In this document: piece after piece, positions 10,297-21,511 of the stretch
Layout: the number at the start of each line of letters is the position of its first letter
Numbering within the stretch: the stretch's first letter is position 1
NCBI RefSeq assembly: GCF_963422355.1
Contig: NC_085099.1
Coordinates: 7,635,746-7,699,745 of the forward strand
Origin: Corticium candelabrum
Taxonomy: Eukaryota; Porifera; Homoscleromorpha; Homosclerophorida; Plakinidae
Reading direction: 5' to 3'
Length of the DNA stretch: 64,000 nucleotides
Notes under the pieces: model-generated
The model's input: only the letters and a program-made list of their open reading frames with translations
What the model was told of the DNA's origin: nothing
The model's database searches: none
Translations under genes and position numbers: made by a program

Positions 10297-12927
10297 CAAG
10301 GGCGTAGACACCGGGGGGGCTTTGGGGGCTCAAGCCCCCCCAGAATTTGAGACTTGTATTTCAAATCTTTGATACATTAAGGGATAGGCAGTACGCGTAC
10401 AACACAACACTACATTTACTAATTCAAAAGAGTTTAATCAAAGTGTCCGAATAGTCGTCTTCTGCTTTCATTACGTGTAACAAACTCATTCGCAACACCT
10501 TTTATTGGTAATGCATCAGTTTTGTCCTTATGGATATGGAGTATCATAGACCAGTTGAGACGACATTCACTTATTGTAGAACGTAGCCATGTCTTGAGTC
10601 TACGGAGAGCACTAAAACTTCTTTCACTTGTGGCGTTTGTTGCCGGCATTACCAGAATGAGCTTGACTACTTTGATGACTTCAGAAAAAAACTGTCTTTC
10701 TGCACTGCTTAAGGATTTGAGGTATACGACCAGAGACCGTACATCCGTCAGTGGCTGTTCAGTACCTGCATGAAGAAGAGTGAGCTGTGTTTGAAGTCGG
10801 TCTGGGTGACTGAAATCATCACCATAAAAATTGACAATCTCTTTCAGTGCTTCCGATTGCTGGGGTTGCTGAAGAGAAGTTACAACTGTCTCTAATTTCT
10901 GTAACATGTTGAATCCTTTCTGATGAAATCTATCTTTGACTGCTGCTAAAATCAAGTCAATGGCCTCAAAGTAAGCCCTTCGATAGATCTCCTTCACTTC
11001 TACTGGATGTACTGTTGCACCTTCTCCTACCTCGAATTGTCTTGGAACTTTCCTACGTCGTGGAAGGGTAGGGGATGGCACTTGAAGTGACAATCTTTTG
11101 CGTTCAACGTACTTCCAAAATATATCAAAGCACTCATCAGATCTCATTGACTGGATAGTTGTTGTTGTAGTACTGACTAGCTTTTGGCCTTCGCATGCTG
11201 AAATAGTAGAACTCTGTAAGGATCGGGACAGGTTGTCCACTATGTTCAGCAGCTTTCTTCCAAGTTCAACACCATAAACGAAGTCAAATGTGTCCATCTG
11301 CAAAGCGATTCCTCCAATTCTAGCTCTCATCTCAGTATCCTTTGTGGCTTCTTTTGCCACATCCCAAGTCATCTGAAGTGTAGTGTAGTTTTCAGATATT
11401 GACGTTAATGCCTCAGCCCTGACCGTCCATCGTGTAGGACAAAGAATCCGTAGTCCTGGAGAGCCAGCAGTGACAACATCTTTAAACTTCTTGAAGATGC
11501 TTTCACGTTTGGGTGATTTTTTTATCAACTTAGTAATTTCATGTACGGTCTCCAGAGCACTTCGCATGACCTTGATACCTTTCAACACATCCTGAGTCGC
11601 TAGGTTTAATGCATGACCATAGCAGTGTGTGTACAACGCACGGGGCTCTAGATCATTTAGTCTTTTTGCAACGCCTGACTTCGCTCCTGCCATGTTACTA
11701 GCGCCGTCGTAGCACTGGCCTCGGCAATGGTCAATCCTTAGATTCATGCGTAACAGGATATCTTGAACTGTTGCTAGTATAGAGTCAGCAGAAGTTGAGT
11801 CTAAGCTATACAGCCCTATTACTTCCTCATGGACTTCCAGATCATCATCTACGTATCGAAGACAGAAGACCATTTGTTCAGTATTGGACAAATCTGTAGT
11901 TTCATCTACCATGATAGTGTACCACTTTCCCGATACCTTCCTAACAACATCTCTCAGAATCATTAATGCCATGATACTGAGAATTTCATTTTGTATACAG
12001 GGGCTTGTGAACTTGGCCTGGCATTTGTCTAACCATTTCCAGAGCCTCGGATTGTCTTCAGCACGCATAATGAGGAGTTGCATTAAGTTGGAATCCCTTT
12101 CAAGAGCGACACTACCTTCAGGTTTAGACCGACCACGCATGGCGAGACCTTGCCGAGCAAGGTATCGAATGCAACTAATAATTATCTGTAACATATTCCT
12201 ATTCTCAACCATTTCTTCTGCATAACCTTTCCCTAGCATTTGCCCAACATTCTGTTCCTTGCCAACCACCATATCCATAGCATCACGATGAAAGACTGAT
12301 TTCTGATGTTTTTCAAATTTAGTGAGTGCTTTCTTCCAGTCTGTAAAGCCAGTTCTCACGAATTTATCGTCCAAGTTCCCAGCGCGCAGAGCAACTGAGC
12401 CTAAGTCCTTCTTCTCCGCCACCTGGCAGTAGAAGCAGAAGACTTTGTCATCTGCTTCTTGATAATGCAACCACGGGTATCTTCTATACCAAGAAGAACA
12501 GAATGCTCGCTGCTGCTTAGCAAATGTGCGATATGGGAAGGACAGCAAGGGTTGGTGAGGACTCCAAGGCATCAAGGTGGGCTGAGGCTGGGCGCCAGCA
12601 ACCGGTCTTGTCTCGGAGGCATCAGTTGCGTCGGGCTGGTGAGAGTGGTGGCCGCTTTCAGAACTTGTAGAGGCTGGTCCAGCCACGTTGCTAGTTTGGG
12701 CGTGCTCTTGGGCGTCTTCTTCACCTGAGACATTGCTTTCATGGTCAATGCCAGTGGGATAGTTAGTTACACTTCCATCCGGTTGTTGCGCTTTCCGCAG
12801 CCACGCTATCAGAGACATTGTGATACGGATGCAGTCGGGTGATGAACGTGCACTGGGCGCATGCGCAAAAGCACAATTAGGCCTCTTGGTTAAGCCCCCC
12901 CAGTTTTAGAATTGTGTCACGCCCCTG
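10297..12927 (-). mobile_element. Apparently complete hAT transposon (2.63 kb) with 5-bp target duplication
   Basis: The ends are imperfect inverted repeats: CAAGGGCGTAGACAC at the left and, read inversely at the right, CAGGGGCGTGACAC. Each is followed by a G7 tract with CTT. The pentamer GTTTA flanks both sides (10292-10296 and 12928-12932). A single uninterrupted transposase ORF fills the interior. A G7CTT/AAGC7 hairpin lies just inside the left end (10313-10341). The insertion sits between the SDE2 start and the AMT side. The intact ORF suggests a fairly recent arrival. Confidence 0.88.
10434..12818 (-). CDS. hAT transposase, ZMYM1-like/TTF-finger type (794 aa)
   Basis: The transposase of the surrounding element; it catalyses cut-and-paste transposition. 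Residues 1-80 are Ser/Gly/His-rich and disordered. A TTF-type zinc finger follows at about 84-185, with C128-F-Y-C131 and H171/H177 as probable ligands. The RNase H-like core (DUF4371 style) starts near 200, with D305 in VDETTD and D371 in CYDGASNMAG as the first two acidic residues. HCYGHALNLA and CPTRWT are family landmarks. The C-terminal dimerisation region reads NATSERSFSALRRLK, whose Glu is the likely third catalytic residue. The length is normal for the family, there are no stops or introns, and the ORF starts about 110 bp inside the right terminus. Activity is not proven, but no inactivating change is visible. Confidence 0.93.
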   Translation of the reverse strand: MSLIAWLRKAQQPDGSVTNYPTGIDHESNVSGEEDAQEHAQTSNVAGPASTSSESGHHSHQPDATDASETRPVAGAQPQPTLMPWSPHQPLLSFPYRTFAKQQRAFCSSWYRRYPWLHYQEADDKVFCFYCQVAEKKDLGSVALRAGNLDDKFVRTGFTDWKKALTKFEKHQKSVFHRDAMDMVVGKEQNVGQMLGKGYAEEMVENRNMLQIIISCIRYLARQGLAMRGRSKPEGSVALERDSNLMQLLIMRAEDNPRLWKWLDKCQAKFTSPCIQNEILSIMALMILRDVVRKVSGKWYTIMVDETTDLSNTEQMVFCLRYVDDDLEVHEEVIGLYSLDSTSADSILATVQDILLRMNLRIDHCRGQCYDGASNMAGAKSGVAKRLNDLEPRALYTHCYGHALNLATQDVLKGIKVMRSALETVHEITKLIKKSPKRESIFKKFKDVVTAGSPGLRILCPTRWTVRAEALTSISENYTTLQMTWDVAKEATKDTEMRARIGGIALQMDTFDFVYGVELGRKLLNIVDNLSRSLQSSTISACEGQKLVSTTTTTIQSMRSDECFDIFWKYVERKRLSLQVPSPTLPRRRKVPRQFEVGEGATVHPVEVKEIYRRAYFEAIDLILAAVKDRFHQKGFNMLQKLETVVTSLQQPQQSEALKEIVNFYGDDFSHPDRLQTQLTLLHAGTEQPLTDVRSLVVYLKSLSSAERQFFSEVIKVVKLILVMPATNATSERSFSALRRLKTWLRSTISECRLNWSMILHIHKDKTDALPIKGVANEFVTRNESRRRLFGHFD

Positions 12928-14300
12928 GTTTATGCATGGTTGCTTGTTTTCTTGGCGAATTGGAACCGAGGCTGTTTGAGTACACAGCGTCTGAGCCAAA
13001 GTACTGAGTATTTGGGTTGCGTAGCTAGCTAGAGACGACCGCGAAAAGTCACGCCACATCCACGCGCGTCTAGCTATAGCCTTGCTGCAAAACAGGTACG
13101 ATAGGTATGATTCTGATTAATAATTCTAATAGTTTATTCGAATCGCGTTTTAGAGCACTATGGTTTGCGTTTGAATGTAATTTTTTCCCTGTCTAGTTTC
13201 CGTGTTTCAATGATTGAGCTAGGTGCGTTTTCTTTGTACAGTGTAGTGTTAGTAATTAGTGGTCTGGCAAACGAGGTATCTTCGCTATCATCAGGTGGAC
13301 CGGTGTTGCTTTTCCTTTTACCGTCGTGTATACTAGCAAATTTATCAGCTAGTCAAGAGAAATTCCTAGAGTGCTCAAGATGACCGGAAATGGTCTTTTG
13401 CCACTCTGCAGTGCTGACGGACATCAGTTCACGGTGAGGTGTAGGATACCCTCTGCATGGCCGTTAGTGTAGTAGGCTGGCGTATCGACAAGTGGCTGTT
13501 GCACAATAGTTGCACTGGCAGTCTGCGTCACCAGCTGCAGGTGAACAGATCTGGTCAGTCGAAATGGATGAGGGATATTAGTGCATGTCTATCTGCAGAA
13601 GAAATTCGCGGTTTCCGCTAAATGAAGAGCCGTTGTGTTCAGTTAATAAATAATGAAAGGAATTTACAAACTCCGTTCACTTCATGATGACGTCATTACT
13701 TTCCACGCGGCACTTTAGATAATTATGCATTGGCGTATTGTTAGAAAACGGCGAAAAGCTGTCGCCAAACGGAAAGTCACAATTTTTCTTTTCGAACTTG
13801 TCCGTATGGCCGGGTGTAGCAATGCATTGAATCTATTTTGGTAAAGTTTCATTAGGACCACCGCGAGCTTTCGTGTGTACGTTTTATAACGTGTTGCAAC
13901 CGTGAAAAATTTCTTTCTGATCTCTGTCGTGACTCTCTACTTAGCTGTAGGGTGTACTATACTTCTGAGTGTACGTTAGACTCAATTAATTGGCAAGCAG
14001 TTTATATAGACTTGACAAATGTGGGAACAAACTTGCAAGTGAACGTAAAAAATACAGTGTAACAATCATCTACCTAACAGTTGCTGGAAAAGAAGAAACC
14101 CCCGGCCGGCCGTGTACACAACTAGCTACATTTAGTAAGAACTAAGACAGTTATCTTAGATTGATCTATCTAGGGCTAGGATGAAATTATACGAGGTAAT
14201 TCTCCTGTTTACTTTAAATGCAATCTCTCCCTGAATCTTTACTTTGCATGTTGTCCCTACCAACTCTTTTGAGTTGGTTCTTTCGTTTTGTCTCAAAAAT

Positions 14301-14353
14301 AATTTATGTGCAGCTATTGAAATTACATATGTAATTCTAGCTGCACATAAATT
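14301..14353. repeat. Near-perfect palindrome
   Basis: Sixteen-base arms, AATTTATGTGCAGCTA and its reverse complement, enclose a second palindrome, ATTACATATGTAAT. A smaller hairpin, CTTTAGTAC/GTACTAAAG, follows at about 14382-14404. This may be a foldback MITE remnant. Confidence 0.8.
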
Positions 14354-15708
14354 GCTGCTTCAAACTTGCATGTACAGGAGTGCCTTTAGTACTTTTGTAC
14401 TAAAGTAAAGAAAGCTATTAGCTAAATAGGCTGTTATGTGTTCAATTCTTTACAATACAATGCAATGCAATACAATGCAATACAATTAAAATACGCGCGT
14501 AATGCATGATTCATGCAGCTGCTGTGATAAGATGATGTACTAAAATCAAGTACCCACTCTCTATTTGAACATGAAAAATTGTTGAAGCTGCACCATAACC
14601 AGGATTCATACATATACTGCCATTGGATCCAGAAGGATGGCCAGTTGCATTTGAACAAAAGTCACAAGTATTTCTATCATTTGCAAAGCCAAATGGCCAT
14701 ATTATATTAGACTGGTGTGACTTAATTTGTAGAGACAATGCGTGACATTTTTATAAAGCGTATTAGATAATGAAGTAAGCACAGACATTTGGGCTTCTAC
14801 TAAATTTAGGTGTATTTTTGTTAGAGCTATGAAACTGATAAGTAAATACCGCAGTAGGTAGAGTATTTGGCTGAGATAACATATCCCAGGTTCTTAGGCT
14901 TGCTCACGTGCTCAAGGGTGTTGGGCAATTTTTTAAATATTTTAATATTAATGCATGGTTGATGTCACTGGCCAACATGCTTGTATTCTTGAGAATCAAT
15001 TGTGCTTGAGTCTTAAAGACTTGGGCTTTACCCTTGCAGTGAAAACTGTCTGATAGGAGACTTCCTCCACAGTTATTTTGATGGCTAGCTCCAATGAGGA
15101 TCTGTCAGCTGACTTCTTTGGTTCTACTCAGAAGAAATGCCAGTCATTGCATATGTGGGTTCCAAGCCAGAAGAGTTGCTTGTAGACTGCTATTCTGTCT
15201 GCCTCAATCAGGGAGGCATATTCGTTTGGTTGCTATTTGTCTTTGTTCTACAGGAAGTTGCCATTGCATGTTGCAGGAAGATCAGCATTTGACGTCCAAC
15301 TGCAATTGTCAAAGAAGTTACACTTCCATATTGTTTGGAGAAGAGAACTACGAAGGACAAAATGTACAACAACATACTAGACTGGCTTTCATCCAAGCAA
15401 CTAGGAGTTGGGAAGAAAGCATTGGTTGACACAGCAGGATGCAATTAAGCTTATATCAACAATGATGGATAGGTTGTAGTATGTTCATGGCCATGTTAGT
15501 ACACTTTGAGACCGTGGCTATGCAATACCCCAACAGATATCAAACAGAAAAATAGAAATAAATACTGCCCACCCACACGATTTTCTAAAAAGTCCACCTG
15601 AGAACTTGAAAATTTTTTACCTCAGTCTTATGGTACACCTGACCATAAAGTTAATTAAGTTAATTAAAGCAGCAAATGGCAGTGTCACCTGGGGTTGGTT
15701 GTGAAGTA

Positions 15709-16050
15709 CAGAATGAAAAGGGGACAGGGTACTGTAGGGAGGGAAGTGAGAGCAGCAAAGGGCAAGGGAGACAGGGAGGGAGGAAGGGAGGCAAGGAGGG
15801 AGGGACGAGTGAGGATTGAGGAGGGATGCGTGAGGAGGAGGGAGAAGAGGGAATGGAGGGAGGGAAGGAGAAATGCAATGAAGGGATCCGTGGAGGGAGG
15901 GAGGTGAGGAGTGAGGGAGGGAGGTGAGGAGTGAGGGAGGGAGGTGAGGAGTGAGGGAGGGAGGTGAGGAGTGAGGGAGGGAGAAGAGAGGCTAGGAGGG
16001 GAGAAGAGAGGCTAGGAGGGGAGAAGGGAGGGAGGAAGAGAGAGCACTGA
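15709..16050. repeat. Purine-only (G/A) minisatellite
   Basis: About 340 bp of almost pure purine on the plus strand. It includes a 20-bp unit (GAGTGAGGGAGGGAGGTGAG) about 4.5 times at 15893-15985 and then a second 20-bp unit (GGAGAAGAGAGGCTAGGAGG) twice. Proline/serine-rich ORFs read from its complement are low-complexity artefacts. Confidence 0.92.
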
Positions 16051-16644
16051 ATGGTAATAAATGCCGTTATGCAGATTTTCACATGAACATAGAATAATTA
16101 ATATCACAGACATTAATTAACATGAAATCTATTGGACAAGATGTGCATGTAGGTAAATTTGATTGATACAAACAAACAGTAAGTTTGATTGATACCAACA
16201 AACAAACGGTAATATATTTTATCTGAAAATTCCATGGTCAAATACAATAGCAAGGCAACTGAAACGGTGAAACAATGTAAACACTTACAAGAATATGTTG
16301 GAACCTGGGTAACTACTTTAGCTTGAACTAAAAATCACTGCAAGCAGGCTTCTAAGAACTTCCTCTTCACGTTAGTCACTCCCTAGTGACTAGAAATTTA
16401 AAGACCCATACACTTTCTTGGAAGTATTCAAGAGGCACCACCAAGCCATCTGATCACGACTATACATTCTAAGTATGCAAATTTGTTCTCCCATTTTACC
16501 TTTGTCGAGTATAGACATGATACCATCATGCAAAGCACAAGCCCTAATAGGACTATTCCTAACTCAATGCATTTAATTAATTGACTTAATTAATGAGTAT
16601 TTAATTACTGTTGCTCATGTTGATGAAAGGACTCTGTGTTATAG

Positions 16645-19137
16645 CCAAATGGCAAAGTTGGCAATCATTTCTACAGTGATAAGTATACAGATGCAAGTGC
16701 AGGATGGGTCATGACTTCTTCCATTCTCATATTTTTTATGGTTAGAATTAGCTGTAGTTTTATTTGAATTTAATTTGCAACTAATATACGCTTTTTAATT
16801 TTACTTATCTCACATTCAGAAAGCGGGGTTTTTGTTTGTGGAAGATGCATTTGTATCTGAACCATCTCAGAGACGGATGGTCATCATTACTGTAAGTGTG
16901 TATGACTGCTAATAAATGAGGTGTGATAGCTAAATTGCATTACGACGTAAACACGCTGAAAGTCTGTAGTTTGTGCTATTGTTTGTTTGTTTGCTTGTTT
17001 GTGTGCTTGCTTGTGTGCATGTGTAAAGCAATTGCAACACATTGATTTGCTGTTATGTGAAACATTCTAGAAATACTTGGACACTTGCTCTAGTGCGATA
17101 GCATTTTGGCTCTTTGGCTTTGCTATATCAATTGGATTGAGCCCTGCAGTTCTTGGAGAAGATCGTGACTATATATTTTGGTTTTTTAGGGTCAGTGTGT
17201 TGTGTGTTTCAGTTTTTCTTGTACGATATGGGACAACTGTCTCAGTCTGTCTCTAGTTTACGTTTTCAAGCAACACAGCAACTATCATAGGAGGAACTTT
17301 GATAGGAGAGAGAAGGAAAATGAAACTGTTAGCTGTTTTCATTTATGCTTTTATGATCAGTGTATGGTTACAGAGAATATCTTGAGAATATTTATCAAAT
17401 TTATTTTGATTTGAATTATCTAGAGTGTTGTTCATCCGTTTGTCGCCCATCAGTTGTGGAGTGATAGTGGATTGTTCTCACCACTTAAATTTTGTAATGG
17501 TACCGTTGAAATTGTGAATGGAACATTAGCTATTAAACACAAACTGGAACAGAGTCCATCATCTATGTTTGTTCTGGACTTTGCTGGCTCAGGCGCAGTA
17601 CACCTCCTGGGTGGCATGGGTGGTCTCCTTCTTACTATTTTCTTTAAAGTAGAGCAGTGGTTTGAGAATTGTTACAAAAGTGATGAACGGATAAACAAAG
17701 TAATTGTTGCATTTGAATTTTATGCTAGCATTGCAAAGTGTTTTGCCTATTAGACCATGTCTACAGCTGGCGATCAAAACCTGGAAATAGATTTAGGGGA
17801 GCAGCCACAGGAACCCGAGTGAATATACTTTTATTCAGCTGTCATAGGTTACTATTGTATTGGACTGTAATATTGTTTGTAGGAATTTTTGGAACTGGAT
17901 GTATAATTTGGGCACGGAACATATTGAGTATGCGGCATTGGGAGTACTTATTTTGTGGACAACTTGGTATTAGTATAATGCTTACTAGTCTGGGTTGAAG
18001 TTAGTTTAATTTGGTGGTCATAAATTGTAGGTTTGCATTTAACTGTGGATCAACCGAAAGCATATCAGGTCTATATATAATTATATGTTGTATTGGATCT
18101 GAATAAATGTATTTACATGTGATATTGTGTTCATGTTGCAGGAGGACCAGGAGACAAGCCTGGATCGTTTAAGATATATCATGCTATCACTGGTCGAATT
18201 GCACTCAATATGGTTGTATGTGCTGGCTCAGGTGGTTTAATGGCCATTGTTATAGCAAGCTTAGTGCAGGTGATTTGGTGCGTACAGAAGTAGTGAGATA
18301 TTGGTGACCATTATGTTTGTTCAGTTGAAAACGGGGACTGAAAGCATCAACACCAATGAAATAGCAAATGGCATACTGTCTTGCTTGGTAGCTGTCACTG
18401 GTTGTTGTGCTTTTGTAACTGCATGGGTTTCGTGTGGAATTGGATGTGAGTGCAATAATTATTATAATTAAATCTTTGAGTTATTTGTGGTTTATTCTCT
18501 TGTGTAGTGATTGCTGTTTTGTTTTACCACTTGGGATGCTTTATTGAATACAAATTGAACTTGAAGGATACAGCAAGAGTAGTTCCAGTTCATGTGGGGA
18601 GGTAGTCTACTTTATATAGTTGGTCCAGCTTTGTGCTTTGTTGAGTTAATTGGAATTCATAGTGGCATGTTGGGCTTACTGGCAAGTGCTTTTGCTGAAG
18701 ACGCGTTTCTTCGAGAATTTTATGAGAATGTTTGTTCATGTCAGGAACTGTCTTTGCCACATGAAGGCATTGTAAGTTGGGATTCACTCAGGATTGACTA
18801 ATGTAGCATTTTAGAATTGTCATTTTATGCAATAGAATACTGGACTTCAATTAGCCCATCAGCTAACTGGTGCTCTTTTCATTGTTGCGTGGAGTATTGC
18901 TACCATTGGACCACTGTTTGTGTTGTTATCGTTAACCAGGAGCAGCATTTTGGCCAAGTTTGTTGATAGAATTGTTGTCATACTAGATGCATTACTTTGA
19001 GACTGTTCGTTTGTAAATTGCCCACAGGTTATTGTGCAGGGATAGATTTTCTGAAGATCACTGGCTGTACAAGTTATTAGGTGGAGGTGCTCTTCTAGCT
19101 GTTGCTTCTACTAGTAGAGGGGGTTAGAGGACAAGAA
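16645..19137 (+). CDS. AMT: Ammonium transporter, AMT/Mep/Rh family (14 exons placed, N-terminus incomplete)
   Basis: A membrane channel for ammonium in the plasma membrane; the family forms trimers with 11 helices per subunit. Exons: 16645 or 16677-16740, 16820-16891, 17071-17190, 17257-17361, 17424-17648, 17754-17818, 17883-17966, 18031-18068, 18142-18269, 18325-18445, 18508-18601, 18663-18771, 18836-18957, 19028-19137. All borders are GT/AG and every junction keeps frame. Landmarks are TSSILIFFMKAGF, SAIAFWLFGFA, FVLDFAGSGAVHLLGG (family Asp and first pore His), AALGVLILW, FAFNCGST, VPVHVGSGMLG (second pore His) and a stop after STSRGG. Both twin-His positions are kept. Introns are about 60-180 bp. 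The first exon, with the start codon, is not identified. A decayed paralog lies at 30.5-31.3 kb. Confidence 0.9.
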
Positions 19138-19560
19138 AATTGTACACAATGAGTGGGAGACATTGTAGTGAAGTGAGTTAATTCCATGTAAGTATATGAT
19201 AACAGGTTGTTTTGAATTTTGCAATCGAATTAACTGTGACTTAACTGTTTGTATAGTCTATCTGTAGATTTGTGAAATTGAGTATTAAACTTTGGTGAAC
19301 AGTGTAGTGATAACTATGCTGGCTTTGAACTTTGTAGGTTCTACTACTAATAATTGAAGCTGTGGTTACACCATCTTCCACAGCTATGAGTCTTTTGAAA
19401 ACCATGATAGTATTGTCATTAGAATTACGAATTTACTCTATTTTCCTTTAAGTACACTATGTGTAAAATCTATTTAAACATCGTACAAAGTGACTTTGTT
19501 TCATGTGACCACAAAGTCTGTAAATAGTCTGTGGTCATCAAAGTATAGTGTTATCACATA
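19138..19560. other. AMT 3' flank, no feature
   Basis: AT-rich sequence after the AMT stop, presumably including the 3' UTR. I see no coding or RNA feature. Confidence 0.5.
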
Positions 19561-19772
19561 AGGGACATAAAAGTCTTTCTTCCCTTGGAGTGCTGCAGGT
19601 TGTGATGACCTGGAATAATGTCCAGCCACCGTGCAATACCTGCGTGCACTGTGCCCAAATCTCCCAAGAGCACCGGAACCACCAGTGTTTGACAATGCCA
19701 CATGTGGCTTATCTCCACTCGCAAGTCGCTGTACTTTGCCAACTTCTCAGCATGTTTCATGCCAATATTGCC
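19561..19772 (-). mobile_element. LINE family A fragment (copy A1)
   Basis: The minus strand encodes the end of the endonuclease region: KHAEKLAKYSDLRVEISH, then LVVPVLLGDLGTVHAGIA and WLDIIPGHHNLQH. It starts directly beside a degenerate TAA/TAG repeat (19773-19805, plus strand ATT) and lacks the element's 3' end. It is too short to be functional. Confidence 0.85.
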
Positions 19773-19931
19773 ATATTATTATTATTGTTACTATTATTAC
19801 TATTAGAAACTGAAACATGGTAAAGTGTCTAGGTGGCTGGCTAGCTAGCTTGGACTCCAAAGGGTTTCCAAACTCCATAGGCACTAACACATAATTTGAC
19901 TCAAAAGTCTACATGTACTGTTTAACTTAAT

Positions 19932-20332
19932 GTCAAAGAGTTGTCTTCTTATTGATATCAGCTGTCCTGCAGATGACAACATAGCCATGAAACTTGCTGA
20001 GAAGTTGGCAAAGTACAACTTGGTGGTGGAGATAAGCCGCATGTGGGAATGTCGGACAATGGTTGTTCCAGTGGTGTTGGGAGCGTTGGGCACAGTGCAT
20101 GCAGGTATATTCACGGTGACTGGACATTATTCCAGGCCATCACAACTCGTAGCACTTACAAAAATTAGTGCTTCTTGGATCCAGTTGGATCCTTTGTAAA
20201 GTCATGTCTTCTGTCTGGCCATGATGGTCTAAGTACCCCTGAGGCAGGGTTTGCTTCTGGTGCTTACAAGATACAAGAGACCTTACAAACCAGACTGATG
20301 TGATTGAGCATGACATAATAATAATAGCACAT
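19932..20332 (+). mobile_element. LINE family A fragment (copy A2)
   Basis: It encodes CLLIDISCPADDNIAMK, AEKLAKYNLVVEISRMW and LGALGTVHAGI, followed by the family 3' UTR. It ends at GAGCATGACA plus TAATAATAATA. It is 5'-truncated within the endonuclease domain. Confidence 0.88.
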
Positions 20333-20762
20333 TTGCATCGCACACAGGAATCTGGTGCAAATGACATATAACAACTACTACATGTACAACACACACGCAC
20401 AACAAAAAACCAACAGATAACTTACAGAAATATGAGAAATAACAAAAATCAGCAACACATAACTAACATGCACTATTAGGCTCAGACAACAGAAAACACT
20501 TCTCTAAGAGCTATTTTACTACAACGTAAAGGTTTCTTCAACCAGTCAACTGCTTTTTTTAGCTGCATTAGTTTGCAACGTCCTCAAAATGATTTTGAAC
20601 TGCTGTGGCTATAGATTGTCTTGATATCTCTCTAGTGAATATTTGTAATTCCTCGAAGGAAGAGTCGACTGAATGGTCCATAAGGATATATAAATACCAA
20701 CACAATTTGATGATTGTAAAAGTGTTGTATAAACTTGTAGTTTTGGTTCTTAATTATGTCCT
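20333..20762. other. Short spacer, no feature
   Basis: AT-rich DNA between two LINE A fragments; no gene, RNA or repeat recognised. Confidence 0.4.
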
Positions 20763-20902
20763 CAGGGATCTACTCGGATCCTTCGTAAAGTCATGTCTTC
20801 TTTCTAGACAGCCGTGATGTAGTACTTCTGAAGCAGGGTTTGCTTCTGGTATTTGTAATAGACTTTACAAACCAGACTGATCTGGTTGAGCACGACATAA
20901 AT
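20763..20902 (+). mobile_element. LINE family A 3' UTR fragment (copy A3)
   Basis: About 140 bp matching the 3' UTR of the other copies, from the GGATCTACTCGGATCC block to GAGCACGACATAA. No coding sequence is included. Confidence 0.85.
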
Positions 20903-21496
20903 CTTATATATAATACGCGAACGCTCGGGAACGCCCACTTCCGTCTGTCCACCTGTCCACATGTCTGTAATGTGCTGATGGACATGACGCCGGTCTCGGA
21001 TTGTCGCGAAACGTGGTGGGCCGGTTGAGATCCGAGTCTGAGAGACGAACGGAAGCGTTGGGTTTCATCTTGACTGCCTCCAACAGCCCGAAATGAGACT
21101 TTGGCGGCCTGAAATGAGATGTGCGGGAGTTCGTTTATTCAATTGACCGAGTATGCGGATGTGACGTAAACTGGTCTGCGTTTCATCTGCATTGATTGTC
21201 TGGATGCGCCATCATCTGCATCGTTAGCCTTGACGCTAGGCCATCTTCGCCTTACGTGGTGGATTAACATGCGCGATTATGCGTAGGGTTCACATGACTG
21301 GAAACGAAGTTGCCACTGTAAGGCGAAGATTCTTCCACTAAGCCAGCCACTGTACGCCATCCTCTAATTCCCAGAGTGCAAGATGCGCCGGCTCACTGGG
21401 CCGCTTTTGCATGCGTCTGTGTGTCACGGAAGGTGCGTCTTCTTTGCAGAAGTGGCGTACAACGATAGATTGCCACCGCCCATAGAGTGGGTAGTA
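20903..21496. other. GC-richer spacer, no feature
   Basis: Contains imperfect inverted segments (CTTCGCCTTACGTGG near 21247 and TAAGGCGAAGATTC near 21319), but no gene that I recognise. It ends in TAATAATAATAAT, where LINE copy A4 begins. Confidence 0.35.
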
Positions 21497-21511
21497 CTAG
21501 TAATAATAATA

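Larger units (their letters stand above)
12933..16640. other. Region upstream of AMT: no confident gene
   Basis: It holds the palindrome at 14301-14353, a GA-rich tandem repeat at 15709-16050 and AT-rich filler. A plus-strand ORF at 13216-13383 begins MIELGAFSLYSVVLV and reaches a GT donor after GLANE. It could be a first exon with a signal-like hydrophobic stretch, but its splice phase does not fit the first AMT exon I can place. A minus-strand Cys-containing ORF (14511-14738) is unexplained. The true 5' exon of AMT probably lies here. Confidence 0.4.

Noticed and set aside
13216..13383. First exon of AMT (MIELGAFSLYSV...)
   Set aside because: Its donor phase does not match the first placed AMT exon, and 3.3 kb separate them; kept only as a possibility.
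15660..16082. 140-aa Pro/Ser/Leu-rich frame on the minus strand
   Set aside because: It is the complement of the purine minisatellite; low complexity, no splice or family evidence.
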